Notes: generated from the letters alone by a model not told the origin. 64,000 nt of DNA from Paenibacillus sp. SC116 (GCF_024733555.1 NZ_JANIOF010000001.1:2414777-2478776); one strand, 5' to 3'; numbered from the stretch's first letter, positions 46,801-57,393 are shown. A program made the numbers and translations.

Positions 46801-48417
46801 CTCCTCGCGGATCGCATCGATAGGCGGATTCGTCACCTGCGCGAACAACTGCTTGAAATAGTTGTATAGACGCTGAGGACGCTCAGAAAGTACAGCAAGC
46901 GGAGCGTCATAACCCATCGATCCAATTGGTTCAACACCGCTTGATGCCATCGGCTCAAGCACTTTGCGCAATTCTTCAAAGGTGTAGCCAAACGCCTGTT
47001 GGCGTTGTTGAACATTCTCATGCTTCGGCTCTGGCACTTCAGGTGCCTCTGGCAAACCATCAAGACCAATCAAGTGCTCATCAAGCCAATCTTGATATGG
47101 GTTTTCGTTAGCAATTTGCTGTTTAACTTCCTCATCCGAGATAATTCTACCTTGCTCCGTATCGACGAGCAAAATACGACCTGGGCGAAGACGGTCTTTA
47201 TATAAAATCTGTTCAGGTGCAATATCCAAAACACCTGCTTCAGAACTAAGAATGATCAAGTCATCCTTTGTCACGTAATAACGGGATGGGCGAAGACCAT
47301 TACGGTCCAAAATAGCACCGATCTGTACGCCATCTGTGAACGCCATTGCAGCTGGGCCATCCCATGGCTCCATCATACAGCTATGGTATTCATAGAACGC
47401 GCGTTTAGCAGCATCCATGCTCTCGTGATTGGACCATGGCTCAGGCACCATCATCATTGCCACATGAGGCAACGAACGTCCAGACAAATAGAGGAATTCA
47501 AACGTGTTATCGAACATCGCTGTATCTGAACCGTCTGGATTGATGACAGGTTTGATCTTCTCTAGCTCAGCACCAAATACTTCCGATTGACAGAGCGTTT
47601 GACGAGCGTTCATCCAGTTCACATTTCCGCGCAGCGTGTTGATCTCTCCATTATGAATCATAAAACGGTAAGGGTGGGCACGTTCCCAGCTCGGGAACGT
47701 ATTTGTACTAAAGCGCGAATGCACAAGGGCAATGGCAGTCTCTAAAGAAGGATTTTGCAGATCCAAGTAGAAATGACCTACCTGCTCCGTTGTGAGCATT
47801 CCCTTATACACGATCTTGCGGCAAGACATGCTCGGAATATAGAACGTATCTGCGCCTTCTTCATTCGTATAACGGATTGCTTGCTCTGCACGCTTGCGAA
47901 TGAGATATAGCTTGCGTTCGAATGCCAGATCGCTCTGAATGTCTTCACTACGACCGATGAACAGTTGACGAACGTAAGGTTTTACTGATTTAGCAGACTG
48001 ACCTAATGTTTCATCGTTTGTTGGCACGGTGCGGAAACCTAAGAAGGTTTGACCTTCGTCTTCTACAATACGACGAAGCTCCGCCTCGTGACGCTCCCGG
48101 ATGCGGACGTCTTGGGACATAAACAACATTCCAACACCGTAGCGTCCCGCTTCCGGCAATTCCACGCCTTGCTCTTGCATCTGTTGTGCAAAGAAACGAT
48201 GCGGCAGCTGCAGCATGATGCCTGCCCCATCCCCCGTATTAGGTTCGCTTCCTTGACCGCCACGATGCTCCATACTAACCAAGACAGTTAGCGCTTGGCG
48301 AACGATGTCATGGGACTTCTGCCCTTTGATATGAGCGACAAATCCCATACCACATGCATCTTTCTCGTACTGTGGATCGTATAGACCTTGCTTCTGAGGT
48401 AAGCCGTATGCTTTCAT
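43819..48417 (-). CDS. gltB: Glutamate synthase large subunit
   Basis: Makes two glutamate from glutamine and 2-oxoglutarate. About 1532 residues. A 21-residue propeptide precedes the catalytic Cys C22 in [14 protein letters not shown]; the glutaminase domain, a central domain, the FMN/glutamate-synthase domain ([26 protein letters not shown]) and the 3Fe-4S cluster ligands C-x5-C-x4-C ([12 protein letters not shown]) follow, then the C-terminal beta-helix. Called gltA in B. subtilis. ATG 48417 is nine bases after AAAGG; TTG 48426 would have no space for it. The small subunit gene gltD is not next to it. Probably controlled by nitrogen and a LysR-type regulator, not visible here. Confidence 0.97.
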   Translation of the reverse strand: MKAYGLPQKQGLYDPQYEKDACGMGFVAHIKGQKSHDIVRQALTVLVSMEHRGGQGSEPNTGDGAGIMLQLPHRFFAQQMQEQGVELPEAGRYGVGMLFMSQDVRIRERHEAELRRIVEDEGQTFLGFRTVPTNDETLGQSAKSVKPYVRQLFIGRSEDIQSDLAFERKLYLIRKRAEQAIRYTNEEGADTFYIPSMSCRKIVYKGMLTTEQVGHFYLDLQNPSLETAIALVHSRFSTNTFPSWERAHPYRFMIHNGEINTLRGNVNWMNARQTLCQSEVFGAELEKIKPVINPDGSDTAMFDNTFEFLYLSGRSLPHVAMMMVPEPWSNHESMDAAKRAFYEYHSCMMEPWDGPAAMAFTDGVQIGAILDRNGLRPSRYYVTKDDLIILSSEAGVLDIAPEQILYKDRLRPGRILLVDTEQGRIISDEEVKQQIANENPYQDWLDEHLIGLDGLPEAPEVPEPKHENVQQRQQAFGYTFEELRKVLEPMASSGVEPIGSMGYDAPLAVLSERPQRLYNYFKQLFAQVTNPPIDAIREEIVTATGTTIGPERNLLHPEPESCRHVRLATPVLSNEDFAKLRHIRRPGFKSITIPILFPANEGANGLSAALQTMCEAADRVISKGHNIIILSDRGIDAENAAIPALLAVSCLHHHLIEQGTRTKVGLLLESGEPREVHHYALLLGYGVSAVNPYLAFETLDDMIRQGLIRNVSHDKAVKNYIKAATKGVVKILSKMGISTVQSYRGAQIFEALGLEQSFIDKYFRWTPSRIGGIGLEEVTQETLAHHNRAYAVQEGRDTELDSGGDYQWRKNGEEHLFNPQTIHTLQEACRKGDYKLYKKYAGFVQKEYGQNGTLRSLFELKPIGAAVPIEEVESLESIFKRFKTGAMSFGSISKEAHETLAIAMNRIGGKSNSGEGGEDPARFVKDPNGDWRRSSIKQVASGRFGVTSNYLVNAEEIQIKMAQGAKPGEGGQLPGRKVYPWVAEVRGSTPGVGLISPPPHHDIYSIEDLAELIYDLKNANPRANINVKLVSEVGVGTIAAGVAKGRADIILVSGYDGGTGASPQGSIRHAGLPWELGLAETHQTLILNNLRDRIRLETDGKMMTGRDLAIAALLGAEEYGFSTAPLVVVGCIMMRVCQLDTCPVGVATQNPELRKNFKGDPDHVVNFMKFVAQELRELMAELGFRTLDDMIGRTECLNVKEVSDHWKAKHIDLSTVLYQPELPAGSARTKVREQNHGLEETLDMLQLVPTAQAALEQAQPVTGTFPITNVNRATGTILGSEVTRKYGAQGLPEDTISFTFTGSAGQSFGAFVPKGMTLTVEGDSNDYVGKGLSGGKLVVKPSPRATFAAEENIIIGNTAFYGATSGEAYINGIAGERFAVRNSGVNVVVEGVGDHGCEYMTGGRVVVLGFTGRNFAAGMSGGIAYVLDMNNTFVHNCNLEMVLLERVENESEIEQLRNMIEKHVNYTGSSIGSRVLAQWQELLPKFVRIIPKDYKRMLEQIEKVEAKGLVGEAALLAAFEANMRELSRVGGN

Positions 48418-48492
48418 AGGATGCAACCTTTCTATATGTTAATATAATAATTAGTGCATGTATTTATAATTATTCATTTTAAGTATTGTATC

Positions 48493-48521
48493 ATTTTATC
48501 ACCGCCCCAAATTGAAGGCAA
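48493..48521 (-). promoter_or_regulatory. Promoter of gltB
   Basis: On the minus strand TTGCCT (48516-48521) and TAAAAT (48493-48498) are 17 bases apart with an extended -10 TGA. An inverted repeat TTGAA-5-TTCAA overlaps the -35, a possible regulator site. Transcription would start about 70 bases before gltB. Confidence 0.65.
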
Positions 48522-48798
48522 TTCAAACTTTTTATGCTCTTGATAATTTTTGTTTTACACAAAATATGATTTTCAACGTCTATTACTTGCAGTACAGCCT
48601 CAATTACATATTAAAAATGAAGGTTTGCGGTTATAAACTCAGCCAAATCAGAAGCTTAATCTGCTCATTTTCGTCATACGGTTTACGCTCGGCGTGGAGC
48701 TGACATGCATAAACCGGACAAGTTTTGTGTATTTTTATACAAACTATTGTATAACAAACACAAATCATCTTCGAAAGTCCCCGTCTGCGAAATGACTA

Positions 48799-48835
48799 TA
48801 TACAAATCGCAGCCCCTATAACATAGGGGCTGCGA
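48799..48835 (-). terminator. Terminator of the Ig-domain gene
   Basis: 13-bp perfect inverted repeat TCGCAGCCCCTAT, loop AAC, and its complement (48807-48835), followed on the minus strand by TTTGTATAT. The remaining 48522-48798 stretch is AT-rich and shows nothing else. Confidence 0.65.
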
Positions 48836-48886
48836 CAGAATGTACATAACCTTTTTATGCTGTTGATGATTGTTCAGCAAGGCACA

Positions 48887-51133
48887 CTATTTGACCGAAA
48901 CTCGCATCGAGACAGATTTGCCATCGAATGTAAATTTGATCGATGCGCTGCCTTTAGTCACTGCTGTTACTTTTCCACGTTCTACTTTCACTTTTGAGCT
49001 TGAAGGCACATACTTCACTTGTGAAGTGACATCGACCACTTCACCCGTATCGTAAATCGCATTTACCTTCCAGTCAGCCGTTTGACCAACTGTCATCTTA
49101 AGTGAAGAAGAAGCATTCGTCTCCAATTTCAAGAGACGCGGCTTAACATGAACAGGAATGACGAGCTGATTACCTTGATATTCACCAATAATCTTTGTGC
49201 TTCCGAGCGCGAGACCTTTCACACTCGAGCCACGCAAACTCGCAATGTTTTCATTTTCCACTTTCCAGTCGATACGGCTTGTCAGCGTAGCCTTCTTGCC
49301 ATCTCGATACACACCCGTAACTTTGAAGCTCTTGGACTTGTTGATATTCACATAGACAGGATTCGGCTCGATAACGAAGCGAACGACTTCCTGCTCGATT
49401 GTGATCTTGATGCTAATCTTTACGTTTGAGTAAGTACCGTTCAGTGTTACTCTGCTCGGCACAAGCCCTTTCATCTTGCCATCACGGATCAGCAAGTTCG
49501 TGTTGCTTGCTTCCCATTTTATATCTTGGGTTACATCAAGCTCTTCACCATTTGTGAATATAACGGTTGTCTTAGGCAATGCAACCTCACGGCCTGTCAC
49601 GATGGACATAACCGTTTGGTCTGTACTCAGCATCAACGCCTTGCGCAATACTTTCACGTCTGTGCTCAATGCAAGACCGTTCGACGTCACCAATAGTTGA
49701 GCATCCCCGCTGCTTAAAGCTTTCATTTTGTCCTCTTCTACTTCAAGTACAGCTGGATTGCTGGACGTATACGTAACCACATTGCTCAAGTCTACTTTGT
49801 CACCGCTAAACGTAATACCTTGAACTTTCGGAAGAGGCTTCGCATCTTCCACGTACAGTTCCTGTTTGAACGGCTCCTTCGCATCTTCCTTTGCATCTGT
49901 CCATTCGAGCTTCTCGATTTTCGGGTATACTGTCACATTAATCGATTTGGATAAACCTTTATAACTAGCTGTGATTTTAGCCGTTCCTGCTGCTTTCGCT
50001 TGAACAATGCCATGTTCAACCGTAACAGCCATTACGTTGTCTGAACGCCATTCAGCTAGTGCAGTTACTTCTTCTGCTACCCCTTGATCATTCAAAGCAA
50101 ATGTCTTCAAGTTAATCGTCTTTGTGTCTCCCAGCATAACATGCTGGTCCTCATCCGGCGTAATGCGCATTGCCTGGTGAGAAGGACGTACAACAGCCGT
50201 TACGCTCTTCGAGCGGCCAAGGTAAGTAACCGTTACCGTAGCTGTACCAACATTGATCGGCTTCACTTTGCCGTCTTTTACTTGAACGATATTGGAATCA
50301 CTTGTCGTCCAAGTTGCTTTCAATGTTACATCTTCTGTTGCGCTGCCCTTCTTCTCAGTTGTCGCAGTAAGGGCGTATTCTGCACCACCATATTGGAATT
50401 CAATTAGCTTGTTCGGAGACAGCTTCAACTCATCGTAAGCATACTCTACTTTGACTTCAATCGTTTTGGTGAGCCCTTTATGTTTCACTGTAATCTTCGT
50501 TGTACCTGCAGACTTAATGTCAAGAACGCCTTTATCCACGTCCACGATATTCGAATCAGCAGTGGACCATGCTGCTTCTGCTGTTACGTCATTTTCTGTA
50601 CTGGACGATTTATCGGAGGCAAATACTTTCCACTTTGGCTTCGCACCAAGCATAGTAGTGAAAGATGCTTCCACCTCTTGTCCACTATCCGCATTGCGAA
50701 CGACAAGTTGTTCGAACATATACTCAGACACTACCGTCTTTTTCAACGTAAAGCTTTGATACTTAACTGTAATTTCAGATGTACCTTTGCCGACACCACT
50801 TACCCAGCCATTCTCTACCTTTACGGCAGACGGATTGGAAGAAGTCCATGTCGCTGCTCCCGTAACATCCCTCAAACTCGTTTCTCCCTTAATAGATGCC
50901 AACACTTTCATCTGCACAGATGATCCATCTACAATGACATGTACAGGAGATACCGTTGATTCAAATTGAAGTCCCGTTACCGTTTCTGCAGTCGATGTCT
51001 TCGTTGTAGTTGATGCACTAGCAACGGATTGCCACGGAGATATACCTATCATTAATGTAACAACAAGAAAACTTGCCAGCCATGTTGTCATTTTGCGCCC
51101 GAAAGAGCGTTTGCGTACCGCTAAATTGCTCAA
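48887..51133 (-). CDS. Secreted protein with eight bacterial Ig-like (Big2) domains
   Basis: 748 residues: a signal peptide (basic start, then SFLVVTLMIGISPW, cut near 41-43 after VASA) and about eight tandem Ig-like domains of 83-95 residues, each with the Big2 pattern VTWTSSNPSAVKV...GKGTSEITVKY near its end. No sortase signal (LPxTG), SLH domain or transmembrane tail is visible, so it is secreted or loosely bound. TTG start at 51133 with AAGGGGAATATAGC upstream. Related proteins act in adhesion or surface binding; here the role is unknown. Confidence 0.88.
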   Translation of the reverse strand: MSNLAVRKRSFGRKMTTWLASFLVVTLMIGISPWQSVASASTTTKTSTAETVTGLQFESTVSPVHVIVDGSSVQMKVLASIKGETSLRDVTGAATWTSSNPSAVKVENGWVSGVGKGTSEITVKYQSFTLKKTVVSEYMFEQLVVRNADSGQEVEASFTTMLGAKPKWKVFASDKSSSTENDVTAEAAWSTADSNIVDVDKGVLDIKSAGTTKITVKHKGLTKTIEVKVEYAYDELKLSPNKLIEFQYGGAEYALTATTEKKGSATEDVTLKATWTTSDSNIVQVKDGKVKPINVGTATVTVTYLGRSKSVTAVVRPSHQAMRITPDEDQHVMLGDTKTINLKTFALNDQGVAEEVTALAEWRSDNVMAVTVEHGIVQAKAAGTAKITASYKGLSKSINVTVYPKIEKLEWTDAKEDAKEPFKQELYVEDAKPLPKVQGITFSGDKVDLSNVVTYTSSNPAVLEVEEDKMKALSSGDAQLLVTSNGLALSTDVKVLRKALMLSTDQTVMSIVTGREVALPKTTVIFTNGEELDVTQDIKWEASNTNLLIRDGKMKGLVPSRVTLNGTYSNVKISIKITIEQEVVRFVIEPNPVYVNINKSKSFKVTGVYRDGKKATLTSRIDWKVENENIASLRGSSVKGLALGSTKIIGEYQGNQLVIPVHVKPRLLKLETNASSSLKMTVGQTADWKVNAIYDTGEVVDVTSQVKYVPSSSKVKVERGKVTAVTKGSASIKFTFDGKSVSMRVSVK

Positions 51134-51309
51134 GCTATATTCCCCTTTCCCTACTTCATACCAAAGTATGTCGCAAAGTCATGTATATATTGATATATCG
51201 GCAGTTGGAAAGGTTTTTTTTATGATAATCCAAATGTACGCTTCATTAATATGAAAATTAAGACTTTATAACTAGTTCCTCTATAAATTTACAACCAAAT
51301 TATCTGCTC

Positions 51310-52431
51310 TTATTTTCCAAAAAACATCCCCATTGGACTACGTACTGACCGTTGTGGCGCCAACTTATTACCAATATACTGCAATCCTATACAAAGCAGC
51401 ATCGTAAGTACAGTTGTCACGAGTACCATCCCGTATGATCCATACCATACCGAACTACTAAGCTCTAAGCTTTCCAGTACAAGCACATGGGCAAGGAATA
51501 TAAAAAAGGCGTACTGCCCAAGGTTCATAACACCCTTCATCCAACGCGCCTCCGCGAATACAAGCGCACATTTCCAGACAAGCAAAATGGTACAGCATAC
51601 ATAAATAAACACCGTAACACGGTAGAAATGAATCGAATTGCCAAGGTCTGATGAAATGCTAAACGACAAGTGAACATCTGCGAGCTGAAGAACAAGGGAA
51701 GCAAGATACAAACTTGCACAAAAGGCAAGTGATTTGTTCTTCACGTACTGCAAACATTTTTCAAAATGCAGGCCAACTGCTAACCCAAATACGAAATAGC
51801 CCATCATGCCAAATAACGTAGGGGCAATTAAAATTTCCCAAGCTTTCCCGAGCGATGCAGGTATGTACTCAAATGAAGAAAGGAATAGAAGTTGATACGC
51901 AGCCGTGTACAGAAGTTGAATGCTGCTGATGATGAGAAGAAAGCCTCCGACGTTCCATTTTAGACCTTTGAGCCAGAGAGGCAGAAGAATGATACATTGC
52001 AATAAAAGAGGGATAAAGTACAATTGATGAAAATATCCTTTGCCGAGCACAAGGGCAACGACAAGATGCTGCAGCCCCCATGGGTTGATCATAAACCAAG
52101 TGAACAATAGGCCAATTACTGTCCAAAGCAAGTATGGCAACAGTAAATCGCTTCCTCGCTTCAAGATCAAACTTGGATAAGAAATGGGCTTATCCTTAAG
52201 ACGATACGTAATTAGCAGTCCCGACACAAATAGAAACATAGGTACCGAAAACCTGCCCCATGCGCTCGCCCATACCAAGGGCAGCACTCCCGCTTCCATC
52301 TGTCCTCCCCATCCGGCATGGTCAGAATACTGCACTGCAATTCCCATTGAAATAACATGAATGAGAACGACACCCATAATCGCGACGCCACGCATCGCTT
52401 CCAGTTCCCATCGTCGATTTACATTTGTCAC
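51310..52431 (-). CDS. Membrane acyltransferase (OafA/Acyl_transf_3 family)
   Basis: 373 residues with about 10 membrane helices. The N-terminal RRWELEAMRGVAIMGVVLIHV contains the RGxA and H motif of acyltransferase family 3, with H at about 25. These enzymes acetylate or acylate polysaccharides, teichoic acids or peptidoglycan. GTG 52431 has AAGGAGG seven bases away. It lies just after the Ig-domain gene in the minus direction, in a region of cell-envelope genes. Confidence 0.88.
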   Translation of the reverse strand: MTNVNRRWELEAMRGVAIMGVVLIHVISMGIAVQYSDHAGWGGQMEAGVLPLVWASAWGRFSVPMFLFVSGLLITYRLKDKPISYPSLILKRGSDLLLPYLLWTVIGLLFTWFMINPWGLQHLVVALVLGKGYFHQLYFIPLLLQCIILLPLWLKGLKWNVGGFLLIISSIQLLYTAAYQLLFLSSFEYIPASLGKAWEILIAPTLFGMMGYFVFGLAVGLHFEKCLQYVKNKSLAFCASLYLASLVLQLADVHLSFSISSDLGNSIHFYRVTVFIYVCCTILLVWKCALVFAEARWMKGVMNLGQYAFFIFLAHVLVLESLELSSSVWYGSYGMVLVTTVLTMLLCIGLQYIGNKLAPQRSVRSPMGMFFGK

Positions 52432-52543
52432 ATTCGTACCTCCTTACGATTTGCCGCTAACCGTTACGTTTATACTTGCTGCAACGAATCTTATGAAGTC
52501 TTACAACCAATTCGAGCTTATCCCCCTATTTCCTGCTGAACAT

Positions 52544-52582
52544 GGAAAAAACCCTCAAATGCAAATTAGCACTTGAGGGTTT
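52544..52582 (-). terminator. Terminator after yhgE
   Basis: AAACCCTCAA (52549-52558) pairs with TTGAGGGTTT (52573-52582), followed on the minus strand by a run of T. Confidence 0.85.
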
Positions 52583-52647
52583 CTCTTACTTCCGATTATT
52601 TCATTCCACGTCTAGCATCGATAAAGCTTCATTTATGATTGCAAGCA

Positions 52648-54669
52648 TTAGTTCGCAGTAACCGAAGCTTGATCGCCGCGTGCTTCACGCGCCTTCACAA
52701 CGAAGTAGCCTAGAGTTAATGCACCAAATGCAACGATATAAATGGCAAGAATTCCTGATTGGCTAAGCAATGCGCTTGTATCGCCGCTTGAAATAACTGC
52801 TTTAAAACCATTTACCGTATACGTCATTGGCAACCAGTCGCCAATCACTTGCATGAATGTAGGTGTCAGCTCCACTGGGAACGTTCCTCCACAAGATACA
52901 AGCTGTAAAATAAGAATTACGATTGCAACAAATCTTCCCGGGTCCCCAAGCACGGTTACCAAGGACTGAATAATAAACATGTACGTCATACTTGATAAAA
53001 TACTAAAGCCGATAAATTGAGCTGTATTTTGTACTTCCAGCCCTAGGCCGAAAATAAGAATCGCATCTGCCACTAGTGCTTGAACAACACCAACGGATAC
53101 AAACAATAGCGTTTTACTAACAAATCGACTCCACCCAGAAGCCAATGGATCTGGCGATTGAACTAGCGGAAGTACAATCGTTAGAATAAGCGCACCCACA
53201 AATAATCCAAGTGACAAGAAGTATGGAGCAAAACCTGTACCGTAATTCGGTACTTTATTGATGCTAGATTCTACAACCGTTACAGGTTTAGCGTACATTT
53301 CGATTCGTTTTTCTGAACCTTGCACACTCGCTGCTTCGTCTGCCGCTTCTGTTAGCTTACTCGCTAGTTCACCTGAACCGTCTTTCAGCTCACGCACACC
53401 GTTTTGCAACTTGCCTGCACCATCATTTAGTTTGCTGCTGCCATCTGCAATAGTCGTTATTGCTTTCGTAGCTTCTGTGACTCCACCTTTAAGCTGCGCT
53501 GCACCATCAGCAAGCTGCTTCGCTCCAACGGTAAGCTTACCGCTGCCCGCAGCAGCCTCGTCTAGCTTCTCGCCGAATTGATTCATACCGCCAACAAGCT
53601 GAGTTTGACCATCTTTCAATGCAGATGCTCCCGCTACCAGCTTAGTTTGGCCTTCACTTAACTTGCTCGCACCTGCTTGAACTTCACGACTTGCTTGCAT
53701 AATCTGCTTCATAGCAGGGTGATTCGCTAATTCAGGGCTTGCTTTCACTAATTGCTCTAGGCCGCCTGCGAGCGCCTTTGTTCCTTCAGCCAACTCTTTG
53801 CTGCCTGCTGCAGAGCTTTTCAAACCTGCTTGCAGTTGAGTTGCCCCTTGCTCACTCTTGCTAGCCCCTTGCTCTAATTGATCATGTGCTTGAGCAAGCT
53901 GCTTCAGGCCTTGATTCATCGAGGCTGCACCTTTGTTCAACTCTGCTGCGCCTTGGTTAAGCTTCTGTGCACCTTCCGCAAGCGGAGACGTACCTTGCTT
54001 CAGCTTTAGTGCCCCATCAGAGAGCTTCGCCAAGTTCGTTTTCAGCTCAGCTGTACCATTAGCTAGTGTCTTCGTACCATCGTGGATTTTGGTCGCACCG
54101 TCTCCAGCTTCACCTAGTCCATCAGATACTTTCTCAATCTGCTCAAACATCAACTTTGTGTACGATTCCGTAATCGTACGAGATATTTCGGAGTTGACTT
54201 GATGAATAGCAGTTCCCCCAATTTGAGCAGCTAAGAAGTTATGGCCTTCATTCGTTTGGAACAACAATTCTGCCTGCTTCGGCTCGTCATCCATTAAACT
54301 TGCTGCCCGCTTGGAGAAGTCTTCTGGAATCGTGATCATCATGTAAAAACGATCTTCCTTCAATCCCGCTAGTGCTTCCGGTGAAGATACGAAGTGGAAA
54401 TCAAGCTCCTTGCTTTCCTTCAGCTCATCCACTAGTTCTTTACCGATAGTCAGCTTCTCGCCTTCCATTTCAGCACCTTTATCTTCATTTACAATCGCCA
54501 CGGGCAAATCTTGCATCTTCCCGTACGGATCCCAAAATGTACCTAGAAACAGCGCACTGTACATAACCGGAATCATCATAACCGCAATAACTGGCACCAA
54601 TACCTTTGGATTGCGCAGTATGTTTCCCCACTCTGCAAAAAATAATCGCAAACTTTTCACACGTTCCAC
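52648..54669 (-). CDS. yhgE: YhgE/Pip-type membrane protein
   Basis: 673 residues: an N-terminal membrane helix (about 22-43), an extracellular region with YMMITIPEDFSKRA, a long repetitive coil (about 180-450) built of short units around G-A/T-x-x-L (GTKTLANGTAELKTNL and so on), and a C-terminal ABC-2-like block of five or six helices (about 480-660). This is the YhgE/Pip family, related to phage-receptor and type VII secretion-linked proteins. The start is a GTG at 54669; a GTG three codons later is also plausible from the AAGGTGA site. It is regulated with the upstream TetR gene by a shared operator. Confidence 0.93.
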   Translation of the reverse strand: MERVKSLRLFFAEWGNILRNPKVLVPVIAVMMIPVMYSALFLGTFWDPYGKMQDLPVAIVNEDKGAEMEGEKLTIGKELVDELKESKELDFHFVSSPEALAGLKEDRFYMMITIPEDFSKRAASLMDDEPKQAELLFQTNEGHNFLAAQIGGTAIHQVNSEISRTITESYTKLMFEQIEKVSDGLGEAGDGATKIHDGTKTLANGTAELKTNLAKLSDGALKLKQGTSPLAEGAQKLNQGAAELNKGAASMNQGLKQLAQAHDQLEQGASKSEQGATQLQAGLKSSAAGSKELAEGTKALAGGLEQLVKASPELANHPAMKQIMQASREVQAGASKLSEGQTKLVAGASALKDGQTQLVGGMNQFGEKLDEAAAGSGKLTVGAKQLADGAAQLKGGVTEATKAITTIADGSSKLNDGAGKLQNGVRELKDGSGELASKLTEAADEAASVQGSEKRIEMYAKPVTVVESSINKVPNYGTGFAPYFLSLGLFVGALILTIVLPLVQSPDPLASGWSRFVSKTLLFVSVGVVQALVADAILIFGLGLEVQNTAQFIGFSILSSMTYMFIIQSLVTVLGDPGRFVAIVILILQLVSCGGTFPVELTPTFMQVIGDWLPMTYTVNGFKAVISSGDTSALLSQSGILAIYIVAFGALTLGYFVVKAREARGDQASVTAN

Positions 54670-54714
54670 TCACCTTTGTGCTAAATATCATGTTTCTAAT
54701 TTGATAAAACCCCC

Positions 54715-54737
54715 TGACCAAATAGTTCATTTGGTCA
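54715..54737. promoter_or_regulatory. TetR operator upstream of yhgE
   Basis: Perfect 9-bp arms TGACCAAAT and ATTTGGTCA separated by five bases, 45 bases before the yhgE start. It matches the site upstream of yhgD. Confidence 0.85.
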
Positions 54738-54903
54738 TTTTAGGGCAAAAGAAACGCCTCGCCCGCTCTGCTATAAAACATACAGCGCATAAAACAGCTG
54801 CATATCTAGCTGCGATTGGACGCGACGTAATAAACCTATAACAAATCTTGCCCCTTAGTAGGCAAGCTGCTAATTAACGATATGATGCTTAACCATACAA
54901 AGG

Positions 54904-55503
54904 TTACTCATCCTTCGATTCATACGGTGTTACTCGTAGAATCCCCTTCATAAAGTATTTATAGAAGGTTTCCTTTATCGTATCCTTATCCAATGGATCA
55001 TAAATCTTATTCCATTCCGTTGTTAAAGATCGATACAATTGATACATAATAAAGCTCATAATACGAGGATCGCCCTGCTCTAGCTCACTGCGGTCCATAG
55101 CTGCTTGAAGCTGAGCTTCAATGTACAGCAGCAACTCACTTTCAAGACGATTCAGTGCTTCATTAGCCATTGGTGTTCCTACATCACGCAGCTCTTGGGA
55201 AAGTTTCATTGCTAATTCATGACGACTACGGAACTCTAATGCTTGATCGAGAATACGAAAAACCTTCTCATGAAATGGACGCTGTTCGGCAGATTCCTTA
55301 TCTGCGATATGCTTCATCTCAAGTATGACTTGTTGCAAAATCTCGTTGAACAGCTCTTCTTTATTCGCAAAGAACGTATAGATCGTCCCTTTGCCGACTT
55401 GAGCAATCTTAGCGATCTGATCCATCGTCGTTGCTTTGTACCCAAACAAGGCAAATGACTTGGCAGCAGCATCAATAATTTGTTTACGTCGATCCAAAGA
55501 CAT
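54904..55503 (-). CDS. yhgD: TetR/AcrR-type repressor (YhgD-like)
   Basis: 199 residues. The helix-turn-helix is at about 12-55 (FALFGYKATTMDQIAKIAQVGKGTIYTFFANKEELF), the TetR fingerprint. The larger C-terminal domain is specific. It heads an operon with yhgE on the same strand, the order of B. subtilis yhgD-yhgE. Matching operators upstream of both genes suggest it controls itself and yhgE. The downstream CTTGCC hairpin (54847-54866) could be a weak terminator. Confidence 0.93.
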   Translation of the reverse strand: MSLDRRKQIIDAAAKSFALFGYKATTMDQIAKIAQVGKGTIYTFFANKEELFNEILQQVILEMKHIADKESAEQRPFHEKVFRILDQALEFRSRHELAMKLSQELRDVGTPMANEALNRLESELLLYIEAQLQAAMDRSELEQGDPRIMSFIMYQLYRSLTTEWNKIYDPLDKDTIKETFYKYFMKGILRVTPYESKDE

Positions 55504-55540
55504 ACGATCACCCCTCTCTGCTTCTGACTGCTTGACTGAA

Positions 55541-55563
55541 TGACCAAATTGTTATTTTAGTCA
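55541..55563. promoter_or_regulatory. TetR operator upstream of yhgD
   Basis: A second copy of the operator, TGACCAAAT and ATTTTAGTCA with the same length and one arm identical to the yhgE site (the other arm differs by two bases). It is 38 bases upstream of the yhgD start. Confidence 0.75.
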
Positions 55564-55692
55564 TTTTGCTCGTTTTTCACTTTACCACATTGTTTTTCAT
55601 CTTGCAACTTCAATGTTTTTTTGGAACAATATCTAAAGATTCCTTGATGCTTCCAATTCGATTGTGGGGTATAATAATGAAGGGTGAGAAAC

Positions 55693-56817
55693 ATGCGTAA
55701 AAAGAGGATCCTTCTTCTATCCGAAGGTTTCGGTACAGGGCATACACAAGCTGCATACTCATTAGCTGTCGGGCTTAAACATATAGCCCCAGACGTCCAA
55801 GCCCGTGTTATCGAGCTCGGCAGGTTTCTAAATCCTACCGTCGGACCGCTTATATTTGCAGCTTATCGCAAGACGGTCAGCACACAACCAAAGTTGGTCG
55901 GTCTTCTGTACCGCAAGAAATACAAAAAGTCACTTCATCGCTTTACTCAATTAGCTCTGCACCGTATATTTTATACGCAGACTTCTCAGGTCGTTAATCA
56001 TTTGCGTCCTGATGCAATTGTCTGCACACATCCATTTCCGAATATCGTCATCTCTCGATTGAAGCGTTCAGGACTTCATGTTCCGTTATATACCTTGATT
56101 ACCGATTATGACGCTCATGGTACATGGATAGACGATGAAGTAAGCAAATATCTTGTATCTGCTGATGAAGTACGTGACAAGTTGCTTGCTCGCGGCATTG
56201 AATCTGATCGCATTGTCGTTACAGGCCTGCCTGTTCATCCAAAGTTCTGGAGCCGCCAGACACAACAGGAAGCCCAAACTTCCTTGGGGCTGAAGACAAT
56301 GCCAACCGTCATGTTTATGGGGGGCGGATGGGGTCTCTCCATTAATGAAGAAGCACTACAATACATAGCCGAGTGGCGAGAGCATGTACAGTTTCTATTC
56401 TGTATGGGCAGCAACAGCAAAACGATTCAGCGTATGAAGCAAGATCCATTATTTCAGCATCCTAACATTCATGTTTACGGATATACTCATGATATCCCGC
56501 TAATGATGGACGCTTCTGATCTTTTAGTAACGAAGCCTGGTGGAATGACCTGTACAGAAGGTATGATTAAAGGAATTCCAATGCTGTTCTATTCTCCTAT
56601 TCCTGGACAAGAAGAAGAGAACTGCGACTATTTTATTGACCATGGTTACGGAGAAATGCTTACCTCACATGAAACACTTATAGCATGGTTTAAACGGTTG
56701 CAGAATGATCTGAGCGACGTAAGAATTACGCGTCAACAGCGAGAGTTCCCAACCCAACTGCTGGAGAAGTGCCCACGTGATGTATTAGAACTTATCAACA
56801 ACCAAATGTTTGGATAA
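55693..56817 (+). CDS. MGDG-synthase family glycosyltransferase (UgtP-like)
   Basis: GT28 enzyme that adds glucose from UDP-glucose to diacylglycerol, giving glycolipid anchors. 374 residues: the N-terminal MGDG_synth domain with LLSEGFGTGHTQAAYSLAVGL and VCTHPFPN, and the C-terminal donor domain with FMGGGWGLS, LVTKPGGMTCTEGMIKGIPMLFY. ATG 55693 follows GGGTGAGAAAC. The substrate is presumed from the family. It is divergent from yhgD. Confidence 0.9.
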   Translation: MRKKRILLLSEGFGTGHTQAAYSLAVGLKHIAPDVQARVIELGRFLNPTVGPLIFAAYRKTVSTQPKLVGLLYRKKYKKSLHRFTQLALHRIFYTQTSQVVNHLRPDAIVCTHPFPNIVISRLKRSGLHVPLYTLITDYDAHGTWIDDEVSKYLVSADEVRDKLLARGIESDRIVVTGLPVHPKFWSRQTQQEAQTSLGLKTMPTVMFMGGGWGLSINEEALQYIAEWREHVQFLFCMGSNSKTIQRMKQDPLFQHPNIHVYGYTHDIPLMMDASDLLVTKPGGMTCTEGMIKGIPMLFYSPIPGQEEENCDYFIDHGYGEMLTSHETLIAWFKRLQNDLSDVRITRQQREFPTQLLEKCPRDVLELINNQMFG

Positions 56818-56930
56818 GCAATTATATGGAAAAATTCATCCCGATTTTCATTTTTGCACCAACTTTTCTCACTTACTATCAAACATTAAATTGAATATTT
56901 ATTTGAACAAGAGATAAGGAGAGAGCTAGA

Positions 56931-57341
56931 TTGCTATATCGTACATTCGGTGCCATTGGATATGTCCTCGTAGTTGCTGGTATGCTGACACTAGCACTCG
57001 ATTGGACCTCCTTCACCCTTTCCTGTATTATCGCCATTGCTGGACTCATTAGTCTTGGTATTGAAGAAAATCGAGCAGGCAAACGACATTGGCTTGTCAA
57101 ATATGTAGATTATGCACCACTAGTCGTGCTGGGTTTCTTCTATATTCTTGTACGTGAGCAGCAGAGCCTAGCGGTATGGTTGCTTTCAGCTATTATTCCA
57201 CTAAGTGCGCTTAGCGGCTGGTATGCTAATCATTTAGCTCGTAAGCCACGCTTCCGCAGCTTGCGTAGGATTGAAGATCTAATTCCAGAAACACCTGGAA
57301 CCAAGAAGGAACATCATCCTCATCAGCATCACCGTCAGTAA
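56931..57341 (+). CDS. Small membrane protein of unknown function
   Basis: 136 residues with about four hydrophobic segments (8-26, 28-44, 62-76, 80-100) and a polar, His-rich tail ending HHPHQHHRQ. TTG start at 56931 preceded by AAGGAGAGAGC. 113 bases after the UgtP-like gene on the same strand. Confidence 0.75.
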   Translation: MLYRTFGAIGYVLVVAGMLTLALDWTSFTLSCIIAIAGLISLGIEENRAGKRHWLVKYVDYAPLVVLGFFYILVREQQSLAVWLLSAIIPLSALSGWYANHLARKPRFRSLRRIEDLIPETPGTKKEHHPHQHHRQ

Positions 57342-57393
57342 ACAGATGTCCATTGACAGCATAGGACAACAACATTACTTGATGTACAACGAC

